A stretch of DNA of 21,938 nucleotides from a virus, in IMG/VR virus record IMGVR_UViG_3300031659_000115, positions 1-21,938 of that record; one strand, 5' to 3'. Positions 16,868-21,305 of this stretch are shown here, one piece after another. Both the position numbers and the translations under genes were made by a program. Position 1 is the stretch's first letter. Every line of letters begins with the position of its first letter. The notes under the pieces are model-generated. The model was not told the DNA's origin. It saw only the letters and a program-made list of their open reading frames with translations, and made no database searches.

Positions 16868-17424
16868 CTGAAGTTAGGTCCTTTTATCCACGCAACAAGT
16901 GAATGTCTTACACCTTTTGTAACAGGAGTAACTCTATGCCTAATAAATGATGGAAACACAATTACACTACCCTTGTTCTCAAACGAATCAAAAGTAAGTA
17001 TCTCACCATCTATTTCAAATTCCAATTTACCGCCACTATATTCTGATTTATCAGATAGTTGTATAACTATTGATAACTTTCTATCTAATAATTTATCGGT
17101 AATCATACTTTGGTCAATGTGCCAATCATAGAAGCCTTTATCTTTTCCTTTATACTCACCAAACTGTACAGCAAAATCTTTTACAATATCAAAACCAAAT
17201 GCTTGTGCGTTAGCATCTAGTATATATCTCCATATTTTCTCTTCTATATCTTTGTCTTTAATAAAACAAACTTTTGAAATTCTATAGTTTTTGTCTTGAA
17301 CTATAGAGCCATCTTCCATACCTATTTGACTATTTTCTAATCCGTTTTTAAGCGCAAGTTTTTTTGCTTTTACAATTAACTTGTTGGGTAAATCTGCTTC
17401 CCAAATCCACGTATTAAATTTCAT
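16864..17424 (-). CDS. 2OG-Fe(II) oxygenase, PKHD/PiuC-like (oxygenase 3)
   Basis: A 186-residue protein with a complete double-stranded beta-helix signature: iron ligands His102 and Asp104 (YDWHIDQS), distal His163 (SFIRHRVTPV) and 2-oxoglutarate-binding Arg173 (KGVRHSLVAW), ten residues after the distal His as expected. SGGKLEF (about 130-136) and GSVIVFPS match the PKHD-type hydroxylases (PiuC, YbiX). Known relatives hydroxylate proteins or small molecules; the substrate here is unknown. Two lines I counted average about 22% GC, far below the adjacent YbcO-like gene. It overlaps both neighbours by 4 bp. Confidence 0.85.
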   Translation of the reverse strand: MKFNTWIWEADLPNKLIVKAKKLALKNGLENSQIGMEDGSIVQDKNYRISKVCFIKDKDIEEKIWRYILDANAQAFGFDIVKDFAVQFGEYKGKDKGFYDWHIDQSMITDKLLDRKLSIVIQLSDKSEYSGGKLEFEIDGEILTFDSFENKGSVIVFPSFIRHRVTPVTKGVRHSLVAWIKGPNFR

Positions 17425-18041
17425 ATTTTTTCATTTAACCCACAAAGTAAAAATTGAGTCATGCAAAACCTTCCCTTTTGCTTTCCTTGATATTTTTTAT
17501 CTAAATTTATCATTGACACTTCATGCTTAATATTTGAAGGAAATATAATAGTTAATCCGTTACGAACTTTAAATGTTAAATTAAAATCAGTAAATGTAAT
17601 ATCTCCACCTTTAAACGTTTGTGGTTCTTTAAAAAAATAACTTAAAACAGTTACAACAGCTTTGTCTCTATGTGGTTCATAGTAATCACTATTCTCATAA
17701 TACGAAACTAATGTTGTATCTTCATCATATACGGCAGCATCAAAAAACCATGATTCCTTCATTTTTTTATCATCTAAAACATCAAACAATTTTCTATTTT
17801 TTGTTAAGATACTAGAAAAGTCTCTATTGTTAAATATTGAATCTATAAAGATAGCTTTATTTTTCTTTAAATCCTTTCCATCATCGTCTTTAGCTGATTG
17901 ACTTTCAGACGGGTCTAAAAAAAGACCTTTTGATTCAAAATTTAACATTTCATTTAAAATATCTTTATGTTCCACATCATTCCATAAGTCTTCTACAACG
18001 ATATAATGAAAAGGATGTGTATGTACGGTAATCTTACTCAT
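17421..18041 (-). CDS. 2OG-Fe(II) oxygenase, prolyl-hydroxylase-like (oxygenase 2)
   Basis: A 206-residue protein starting MSKITVHTHPFHYIVVEDLW. I set the start at 18041, where ATGA overlaps the VRR-NUC stop; the frame opens six codons earlier. Iron ligands are His124 and Asp126 (YYEPHRDKA) and His173 (SNIKHEV), and Arg191 (KGRFCMTQF) is the likely 2-oxoglutarate contact, displaced by a loop. FKGGDITF (about 143-150) is the strand that usually follows in prolyl-4-hydroxylase-like proteins. Four counted lines average about 23% GC. Sequence similarity to oxygenase 3 appears low, so this is not a recent duplicate. Substrate unknown. Confidence 0.8.
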   Translation of the reverse strand: MSKITVHTHPFHYIVVEDLWNDVEHKDILNEMLNFESKGLFLDPSESQSAKDDDGKDLKKNKAIFIDSIFNNRDFSSILTKNRKLFDVLDDKKMKESWFFDAAVYDEDTTLVSYYENSDYYEPHRDKAVVTVLSYFFKEPQTFKGGDITFTDFNLTFKVRNGLTIIFPSNIKHEVSMINLDKKYQGKQKGRFCMTQFLLCGLNEKI

Positions 18042-18391
18042 AATACGTTTATCTGCCAATCAATACAAGCCTCAATAACATCAGCTACTGAGTACACTAC
18101 TTTAACTTCAGCACATGCTTCTTCAAGTCTTCCTATCATCTCTATCTGAGCAGGGCTTAGTCTGCCTTTGCCACCTGCTGTTGAAGCGGGTCTTTTAATC
18201 TCCAAAAAAAACGCTTGACCCTCATGAATAATACACAAATCCGGCACTCCTGATTTAACGCCCTCTTTTTTTAGTTTCACAGCTGTTACTACATTACGTT
18301 TGCCACCGTTTGGTATTGCAAAGTAACACACACCACGTAAATCTAGGTACTGACAAATAGCTACTTGGACTTGATGTTCTAGGTCAATCAT
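18038..18391 (-). CDS. VRR-NUC domain nuclease
   Basis: A 117-residue single-domain nuclease. Visible in order are Glu5 in MIDLEHQVQ, NGGKR (about 28-32), KSGVPDL with Asp51, LEIKRP with Glu64 and Lys66, and LSPAQ with Gln82: the complete VRR-NUC signature of the PD-(D/E)xK superfamily. Stand-alone phage VRR-NUC proteins of this size are structure-specific nucleases able to act on branched or Holliday-type DNA, and would suit resolving concatemers before packaging. A GGGAGA site precedes the ATG. It is about 44% GC in two counted lines although both adjoining oxygenase genes are about 23-24%, so it belongs with the phage backbone rather than the cargo. Confidence 0.88.
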   Translation of the reverse strand: MIDLEHQVQVAICQYLDLRGVCYFAIPNGGKRNVVTAVKLKKEGVKSGVPDLCIIHEGQAFFLEIKRPASTAGGKGRLSPAQIEMIGRLEEACAEVKVVYSVADVIEACIDWQINVL

Positions 18392-18966
18392 AAATCAGGT
18401 CTCCCACCTATTGATTTTCTTTTATCGTTTTCAAAGTCTGAGTATTGTCCGTTTTTATCTACATAATGTAAAAATGCTTGAGCGTGCCAATCATCATTTG
18501 AACAAACAAGTTTATCTCTCCAATGTACTAATTCACATCCTTTATATATAACCATATCGCCAGGCTCTAAAAATACTTCGTTGCCATTTATAAATATAGG
18601 GTATTTAAAATGTTTATCTTTAAATTCGTAGTCTAAACAAATAGAACAGGAAATTTCACAAGATGGTCTATCTTTGTGTTTTAATAATTCAGTACCGTTT
18701 GTATAAATACGAAAAAATGAATATGTAGGTAATAATTCTAGTCCTGTGTTTTTTTCCATAGTATCTTTTAACTTTAAAAGTAAAGTTTCAAATGCAGGGT
18801 CAATATACTTTTCATACGCACCCATTACTTGTACTTCTGAGTTTATATCAAAATTCTGCATTCTATCAAACAAAGCATATTGAGTAATAAACTTTCTTAA
18901 TTCTTTGGAAATTACATTTTTAACGATACAAAATCCATTTTTTTCAAAGGTTAAATTATCAATCAT
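18388..18966 (-). CDS. 2OG-Fe(II) oxygenase-like protein (oxygenase 1)
   Basis: A 192-residue protein. It begins with a small N-terminal strand-helix unit, then has LLPTYSFFRIYTNGTELLKH (about 78-97), iron ligands His97 and Asp99 (HKDRPSCEIS) and distal His148 (CELVHWRDKL). LEPGDMVIYKGCELVHW is the typical closing strand pair. There is no Arg or Lys about ten residues after the distal His; that place reads HAQAFLHY. Arg100 or Arg150 may bind 2-oxoglutarate, or the activity may be altered. Unlike oxygenases 2 and 3 it has an R-P-S-C-E segment, so it is a different subfamily. About 24% GC in two counted lines. The ATG overlaps the upstream stop (ATGA). Confidence 0.75.
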   Translation of the reverse strand: MIDNLTFEKNGFCIVKNVISKELRKFITQYALFDRMQNFDINSEVQVMGAYEKYIDPAFETLLLKLKDTMEKNTGLELLPTYSFFRIYTNGTELLKHKDRPSCEISCSICLDYEFKDKHFKYPIFINGNEVFLEPGDMVIYKGCELVHWRDKLVCSNDDWHAQAFLHYVDKNGQYSDFENDKRKSIGGRPDL

Positions 18967-19124
18967 TTAGACTCTCTTAATAAATTATTAATAATCTCTT
19001 TTGCTGAATCACAAGTGTGTTTCCTTACTTGCTCATCATTCATGTGTGCAATCCTATCTAACAACTCTTTAACACCTACAAGCGCTGTAACACATTGTCT
19101 TTTATTATGTCCGAACCATTTCAT
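18963..19124 (-). CDS. Small helical hypothetical protein, 53 residues
   Basis: The frame encodes MKWFGHNKRQCVTALVGVKE followed by LLDRIAHMNDEQVRK and a C-terminal helix ending NLLRESK. The start overlaps the stop of the zinc-ribbon gene by one base (TAATG) and has AAAAGG 7 nt upstream. The stop overlaps the start of oxygenase 1 by 4 bp (ATGA). Mostly helical, two Cys, no recognised family. The tight coupling at both ends is the main evidence that it is real. Confidence 0.6.
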   Translation of the reverse strand: MKWFGHNKRQCVTALVGVKELLDRIAHMNDEQVRKHTCDSAKEIINNLLRESK

Positions 19125-19249
19125 TAATCAGCCTTTTTAGTATTTTTACTAGTGCAATAAGGGCATCTACCACTTCTGTTGCGATGCTCTATTGGGTTTG
19201 TTCGTGTATATCTTTGTAAGCATTTATTACATGAATAGTCATATAGCAT
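19124..19249 (-). CDS. FmdB-like zinc ribbon protein, 41 residues
   Basis: The frame encodes MLYDYSCNKCLQRYTRTNPI, then HRNRSGRCPYCTSKNTKKAD. Two knuckles, C7-x2-C10 and C29-P-Y-C32, about 19 residues apart, together with the (I/L)Y-(D/E)-Y start, form a zinc ribbon like that of FmdB-type regulatory proteins, trimmed to the ribbon alone. Zinc binding is a safe inference; whether it touches DNA, RNA or protein is unknown. The ATG overlaps the stop of the HTH gene by one base (TAATG), and the TAA overlaps the next ATG in the same way. Confidence 0.65.
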   Translation of the reverse strand: MLYDYSCNKCLQRYTRTNPIEHRNRSGRCPYCTSKNTKKAD

Positions 19250-19485
19250 TAGAGGTCTCGTTCTCCAAGGTTTTCGTCTTCACCTAAGTAATTAGCAAGA
19301 CCATATACCGCCCAATGTAGTTGTGCTTTGTCTGCTTTGATTCTGTGCATTAATCCACTACGAGTACATCCTAATAGTTCAGCACATTTAGCTTGAGTAA
19401 TTCCTAATCTTTTAATTTCTACAGGTATTGAGTTAAAGTAGATAGTTCTACTGACATCTTTAAAAGCCTTCTGTTGCTTAGCCAT
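19249..19485 (-). CDS. Small HTH DNA-binding protein, probable regulator
   Basis: A 78-residue protein. Residues about 22-50 (VEIKRLGITQAKCAELLGCT then RSGLMHRIK) form a helix-turn-helix of the lambda Cro/XRE kind, with T-Q-x-x-x-A-E-L-L-G-C-T as helix 2 and turn, followed by a helix with HWAVYGLANYLGED. It is the first gene of the long leftward operon and stands next to the bidirectional regulatory region, a usual place for a phage switch protein. The start lacks a clear Shine-Dalgarno site in its short AT-rich leader. It may control its own promoter or the two rightward promoters that contain palindromic sites; that is inference. Confidence 0.72.
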   Translation of the reverse strand: MAKQQKAFKDVSRTIYFNSIPVEIKRLGITQAKCAELLGCTRSGLMHRIKADKAQLHWAVYGLANYLGEDENLGERDL

Positions 19486-19514
19486 GATTATTTATATTGT
19501 TGAATTAAGTTACT

Positions 19515-19523
19515 ATTATATCA
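19515..19523 (-). promoter_or_regulatory. Extended -10 promoter for the leftward operon
   Basis: On the minus strand the sequence reads TGATATAAT, a perfect -10 box with the TGn extension, placed so that RNA would start near 19508, about 23 nt before the HTH gene start. No good -35 box lies 16-18 bp upstream, which is usual for extended -10 promoters. It is the only strong promoter I see before the accessory and packaging genes. The same TGATATAAT occurs in both rightward promoters. Confidence 0.6.
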
Positions 19524-19562
19524 CTATGGCTACATTAGAACAGGTAAATTAACATTATTCCA

Positions 19563-20100
19563 CTCTAACTCCCGCACTATCGTTTGTGGGGCATCTACGT
19601 TTGAGCAAGCTCAAGCCTCGTTACCATGAGCTATGGTACAGCTCGTCACTTCGTTCCTCTGAGGGATAAATCCCCTTGGTAAGTCAAGAGCTAGAGCAGT
19701 TTAGTAATATTCGGTAATGAGAGGAGTTGGGGAAATCGGGGCGAAGAAAACCCAAGGCTAAATTAATAACCTTGAGGATTAACATTCGTATAAAGAGCCG
19801 AAGCAGTCTTCATCGTAAGGTCATATCTATAACAATATATGACTCATCCTTTTCACCACCCTGTTCGGGTTCGCTACCTCTGAAAAGATGCGCTAGATTT
19901 AAAACACTATACAGGTATTATCCTAATAAGTTCGTAACAAGGGTTGTAGGCTTTCCTTCTACATGTCCGAGTCTTGCCTCAGAAACCAATGACTTAATCT
20001 AACATCAACCAACAGCTTTACACATTTGTAGCTATCTCTGTTATTTTATTCAGGTGTGAGTGAATCCATTTGGATGACATATCACCTGTCGTGTAGGTGA
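19563..20100 (+). ncRNA. Large structured non-coding RNA region
   Basis: No credible gene lies here, but helices fill it. A closed domain is formed by 19563-19570 pairing with 19725-19732. Inside it are a bulged hairpin (19571-19577 with 19586-19591), a hairpin (19601-19605 with 19610-19614), and a helix 19616-19625 with 19713-19724 (2-nt bulge) enclosing a further hairpin (19628-19632 with 19640-19644). Further helices: 19753-19757 with 19770-19774; 19800-19803 with 19808-19811; 19820-19826 with 19837-19843; 19845-19855 with 19881-19890 (one bulged C) around 19858-19861 with 19867-19870; 19945-19949 with 19959-19963; 19970-19976 with 19987-19994; 20014-20022 with 20027-20033; 20051-20056 with 20083-20088 around an inner hairpin. 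Several pairs are G.U, which become A-C mismatches on the other strand, so plus is favoured. The 5' end and promoter are not defined. It may continue to the terminator at 20207. Family unknown. Confidence 0.5.
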
Positions 20101-20134
20101 AGTACCATATAGACCCATAAGAACCCAAGAAGGG

Positions 20135-20140
20135 TATAAT
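20135..20140 (+). promoter_or_regulatory. -10 box before a short RNA
   Basis: A perfect TATAAT with a poor -35 region (the best match, TAGACC, lies 19 bp upstream). The predicted start, 7-8 nt downstream, falls exactly at the first base of the hairpin at 20148, the same geometry as in the two rightward gene promoters. It may instead be an internal sequence of a longer RNA. Confidence 0.4.
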
Positions 20141-20146
20141 ACGTAT

Positions 20147-20207
20147 CTAGGTGGCGCAACACCTAATTCAAACCCTCGATTGATTTGTAGTCTTTCGGGG
20201 GTTTTTT
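20147..20207 (+). ncRNA. Short terminator-ended RNA, about 60 nt
   Basis: Downstream of the TATAAT box, a hairpin TAGGTG-GCGCAA-CACCTA (20148-20165) is followed by four bases and then a terminator hairpin. There is no reading frame of any size. The arrangement of 5' hairpin plus intrinsic terminator is that of a small phage RNA. It could alternatively be the 3' end of the larger structured RNA upstream. Nothing in the sequence shows a target. Confidence 0.42.
20170..20207 (+). terminator. Rho-independent terminator, rightward
   Basis: A ten-pair stem, AAACCCTCGA (20170-20179) with TCGGGGGTTT (20195-20204), contains one T.G pair and runs into TTTTTT (20202-20207). On the opposite strand the wobble becomes a mismatch and no U-run follows, so it works rightward only. 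It insulates the downstream early promoter from RNA made across the non-coding region. Confidence 0.78.
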
Positions 20208-20283
20208 CGTTCTAGGTGAAATTATAAACTAAGATTTGAAATAGATGTTGGGTATTTAATTTAATTATTTTTGTAACTTTCTA

Positions 20284-20311
20284 TTGACATGTGTATCGAA
20301 CATGATATAAT
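20284..20311 (+). promoter_or_regulatory. Consensus sigma70 promoter P1 for the rightward early genes
   Basis: TTGACA (20284-20289), a 16-bp spacer and TGATATAAT (20303-20311): perfect -35 and perfect extended -10. The spacer holds CATGT and ACATG half-sites as an inverted repeat centred near 20296, a possible operator. Bases 20297-20311 are identical to 21074-21088 of the second promoter. RNA should start at about 20318, 49 nt before the first gene. Confidence 0.88.
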
Positions 20312-20317
20312 ATCTCC

Positions 20318-20339
20318 ATCAACCACACTTTAGGTTGGT
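20318..20339 (+). promoter_or_regulatory. 5'-end leader hairpin of P1 transcript
   Basis: ATCAACC (20318-20324) pairs with GGTTGGT (20333-20339), 7 pairs including one T.G, with an 8-nt loop. It begins at the predicted +1. Such 5'-terminal stems protect mRNA from 5'-end-dependent decay in characterised bacterial messages. The equivalent position after P2 also forms a hairpin but with a different stem sequence. Confidence 0.55.
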
Positions 20340-20340
20340 A

Positions 20341-20369
20341 CTTTAAAACACAAACGGAGATTCAAAATG
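20341..20369 (+). repeat. Ribosome-binding leader repeat, copy 1
   Basis: A 29-base unit beginning CTTTAAAACACAAACGGAGA and ending at the ATG of the next gene. GGAG lies about 9 nt before the ATG. It differs from copy 2 at one base, and copy 3 is a near match. It serves as the translation start cassette of the 103-residue gene. Confidence 0.75.
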
Positions 20370-20678
20370 ACAAACTTAGAACTACACAACCTAGCAAGAG
20401 AAAACGCTAACAAAGCAGTTGATGCTTATATTAAAGAAAACGGTGAAACTCAATATTGTGGTTACACTTATGTAAAGATTAAAGGTACTACATCTTTCTA
20501 CCGAGACCTTAAAAAACAAGGACTAACATCAAGAGATTGTGCAAGAGGAATGATGGTTGATGATATTTTAGACACCAACACTCAATCACTAGATGTTAAA
20601 GAAGCGGGTGTTGAGGCTTACGCTAACACATTATTAGAAAACAATATTTATGCCTTTGCAGGCTCTGTAGCACTTTAA
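20367..20678 (+). CDS. Early protein of unknown function, 103 residues
   Basis: First gene of the rightward unit. It encodes an N-terminal helix (TNLELHNLARENANKAVDAY), a beta segment (QYCGYTYVKIKG), a middle helix with DLKKQGLTSRDCARG and a C-terminal helix ending AFAGSVAL. G-Y-T-Y-V-K-I followed by a small helical domain suggests a compact alpha/beta fold. No motif that I recognise. The gene is preceded by the strongest promoter in the window, a leader hairpin and a GGAG site, so it should be abundantly made early in infection, like phage proteins that act on host machinery. That role is inference. Its stop codon lies inside the next leader repeat. Confidence 0.68.
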   Translation: MTNLELHNLARENANKAVDAYIKENGETQYCGYTYVKIKGTTSFYRDLKKQGLTSRDCARGMMVDDILDTNTQSLDVKEAGVEAYANTLLENNIYAFAGSVAL

Positions 20679-20701
20679 AACACAAACGGAGATACAAAAT
20701 G
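20673..20701 (+). repeat. Ribosome-binding leader repeat, copy 2
   Basis: The same 29-base unit as copy 1 with one T-to-A change, ending at the ATG of the 99-residue gene. It starts inside the previous gene: its CTTTAA supplies the last codon (CTT) and TAA stop. There is no promoter in front of it. Confidence 0.75.
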
Positions 20702-20998
20702 AACACATACAAATTAACAGGAATGGAAAAACTATTTATTAATGCTCAACTTAAAGAAAATGATTGTGGCGCTAAGACAGCATCGGATTTATTAGAAGAC
20801 AACTTCTCATGTAAGTCTATGGAAGACTATCTTGAGTTAGCTCCTAATTTTACTGCTGCAACAATCGGTGGCTTTCTATCATCACTAGAAAAGAAAGATG
20901 TTATCTATAGAGATGAAGACGAAGGTCGTCCTGTAGTTTGGTGGGTAACTGAGGCTTACCTTGAGTCTTTAGAGCCATCTGCTGAATTTACATACTAA
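20699..20998 (+). CDS. Winged-helix-like early protein, 99 residues
   Basis: MNTYKLTGMEKLFINAQLKE, then a helix (CGAAKTASDLLEDN-like segment near 23-35), then FTAATIGGFLSSLEKKDVIY (about 50-69) and a wing-like strand pair DEGRPVVWWVTEAYL. The pattern T-x-x-x-I-G-G-x-L-x-S-L-x-K-K-x-(V/I)-I followed by two short strands is that of a winged helix DNA-binding domain, as in MarR-like and phage regulatory proteins. It follows the 103-residue gene by 20 bp and shares its leader repeat, so the two are cotranscribed from P1. It is a candidate early transcription regulator, alongside the HTH gene on the other side of the region. Confidence 0.62.
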   Translation: MNTYKLTGMEKLFINAQLKENDCGAKTASDLLEDNFSCKSMEDYLELAPNFTAATIGGFLSSLEKKDVIYRDEDEGRPVVWWVTEAYLESLEPSAEFTY

Positions 20999-21005
20999 TA
21001 TAACT

Positions 21006-21031
21006 AATAGCCATTAGAGATAGTGGTTATT
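21006..21031 (+). terminator. Hairpin after early gene pair, possible weak terminator
   Basis: AATAGCCA (21006-21013) pairs with TGGTTATT (21024-21031), 8 pairs including one G.T, with a 10-nt loop. The stem is AT-rich and a T-rich stretch (TTCTTTT) comes only some 15 nt later, so termination would be inefficient. It lies between the 99-residue gene and promoter P2. Confidence 0.35.
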
Positions 21032-21067
21032 GATGATATTAAATTCTTTTCAAAACTAACTACATTA

Positions 21068-21080
21068 ATGTTCCGAACAT
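21068..21080. promoter_or_regulatory. Operator-like palindrome upstream of P2 -10
   Basis: ATGTTC-C-GAACAT is a perfect 6-bp inverted repeat around one base, overlapping the extended -10 by its last base. Its right arm is conserved in P1 while the left arm is degenerate there (3 of 6 bases). A protein bound here would block RNA polymerase. The small HTH protein or the winged-helix protein are the local candidates. Confidence 0.5.
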
Positions 21081-21088
21081 GATATAAT
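21074..21088 (+). promoter_or_regulatory. Extended -10 promoter P2
   Basis: The 15-base core CGAACATGATATAAT is identical to P1, including TGATATAAT. Unlike P1, there is no recognisable -35 at 16-18 bp, so P2 should be weaker or depend on an activator. RNA should start at about 21095, 48 nt before the 52-residue gene. Confidence 0.75.
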
Positions 21089-21094
21089 TACCCC

Positions 21095-21116
21095 ATCAAC
21101 GAAACATTTCGCTGAT
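21095..21116 (+). promoter_or_regulatory. 5'-end leader hairpin of P2 transcript
   Basis: ATCA (21095-21098) pairs with TGAT (21113-21116) and CGAA (21100-21103) with TTCG (21108-21111), with one A/C mismatch between and an ACAT loop. It starts at the predicted +1, as in P1, but the stem bases differ, so the fold is kept while the sequence has changed. Confidence 0.55.
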
Positions 21117-21117
21117 A

Positions 21118-21145
21118 CTTTAAACTAAAAACGGAGATTCAAATG
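21118..21145 (+). repeat. Ribosome-binding leader repeat, copy 3
   Basis: A 28-base relative of copies 1 and 2: CTTTAAAC, then AAAACGGAGATTCAAATG. It is one base shorter with a few changes before the GGAG. It ends at the ATG of the 52-residue gene. Confidence 0.7.
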
Positions 21146-21301
21146 AACGCAAAACAAGTACACAGCATCCTTAAAAATGACGAAGCATACCAATGGTCAA
21201 GAGAGTTCAATAGCTATAGCAATATGGTTATGGTTCTTGAAGCTCATGGATACCCACACACTAGAGCGCACGTAACTGCCATGCTTACGGTTTGGAGATA
21301 G
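21143..21301 (+). CDS. Small early protein, 52 residues
   Basis: The frame encodes MNAKQVHSILKNDEAYQWSR, then EFNSYSNMVMVLEAHGYPHT and RAHVTAMLTVWR. It is predicted to be mainly helical with a short turn around HGYPHT. The start follows leader copy 3 with a good GGAG site, directly downstream of P2, which argues strongly that it is real. It ends 4 bp before the next gene. No recognised family; small basic-to-neutral helical proteins in this position may bind nucleic acid or a host protein, but this is not shown. Confidence 0.65.
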   Translation: MNAKQVHSILKNDEAYQWSREFNSYSNMVMVLEAHGYPHTRAHVTAMLTVWR

Positions 21302-21305
21302 AATC

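Noticed and set aside
19621-19644. Alternative hairpin TACCAT/ATGGTA whose loop could pair with the following AGCTC as a pseudoknot
   Set aside because: The connecting loops would be 0-1 nt, too short to span both stems. Pairing GTTACC with GGTAAT 90 nt downstream leaves the GAGCT/AGCTC hairpin free and gives a simpler fold.
19727-20002. 91-residue reading frame on the plus strand in the non-coding region
   Set aside because: It needs a TTG start with the GAGGAG touching it, its composition (Ser, Arg, Lys, Ile, Pro without hydrophobic periodicity) is unlike the other proteins here, and it crosses many RNA helices. It is better explained as open by chance.
20051-20088. Strong CAGGTG/CACCTG hairpin as a terminator
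   Set aside because: No T-run follows it on either strand, so it is treated as part of the structured RNA.
19500-20366. tRNA, tmRNA, CRISPR array or iteron-type origin
   Set aside because: No cloverleaf with T-arm and CCA end, no regularly spaced repeats and no tandem iterons are visible. TTCGCTA near 19870 lacks the adenine expected of a T-loop.
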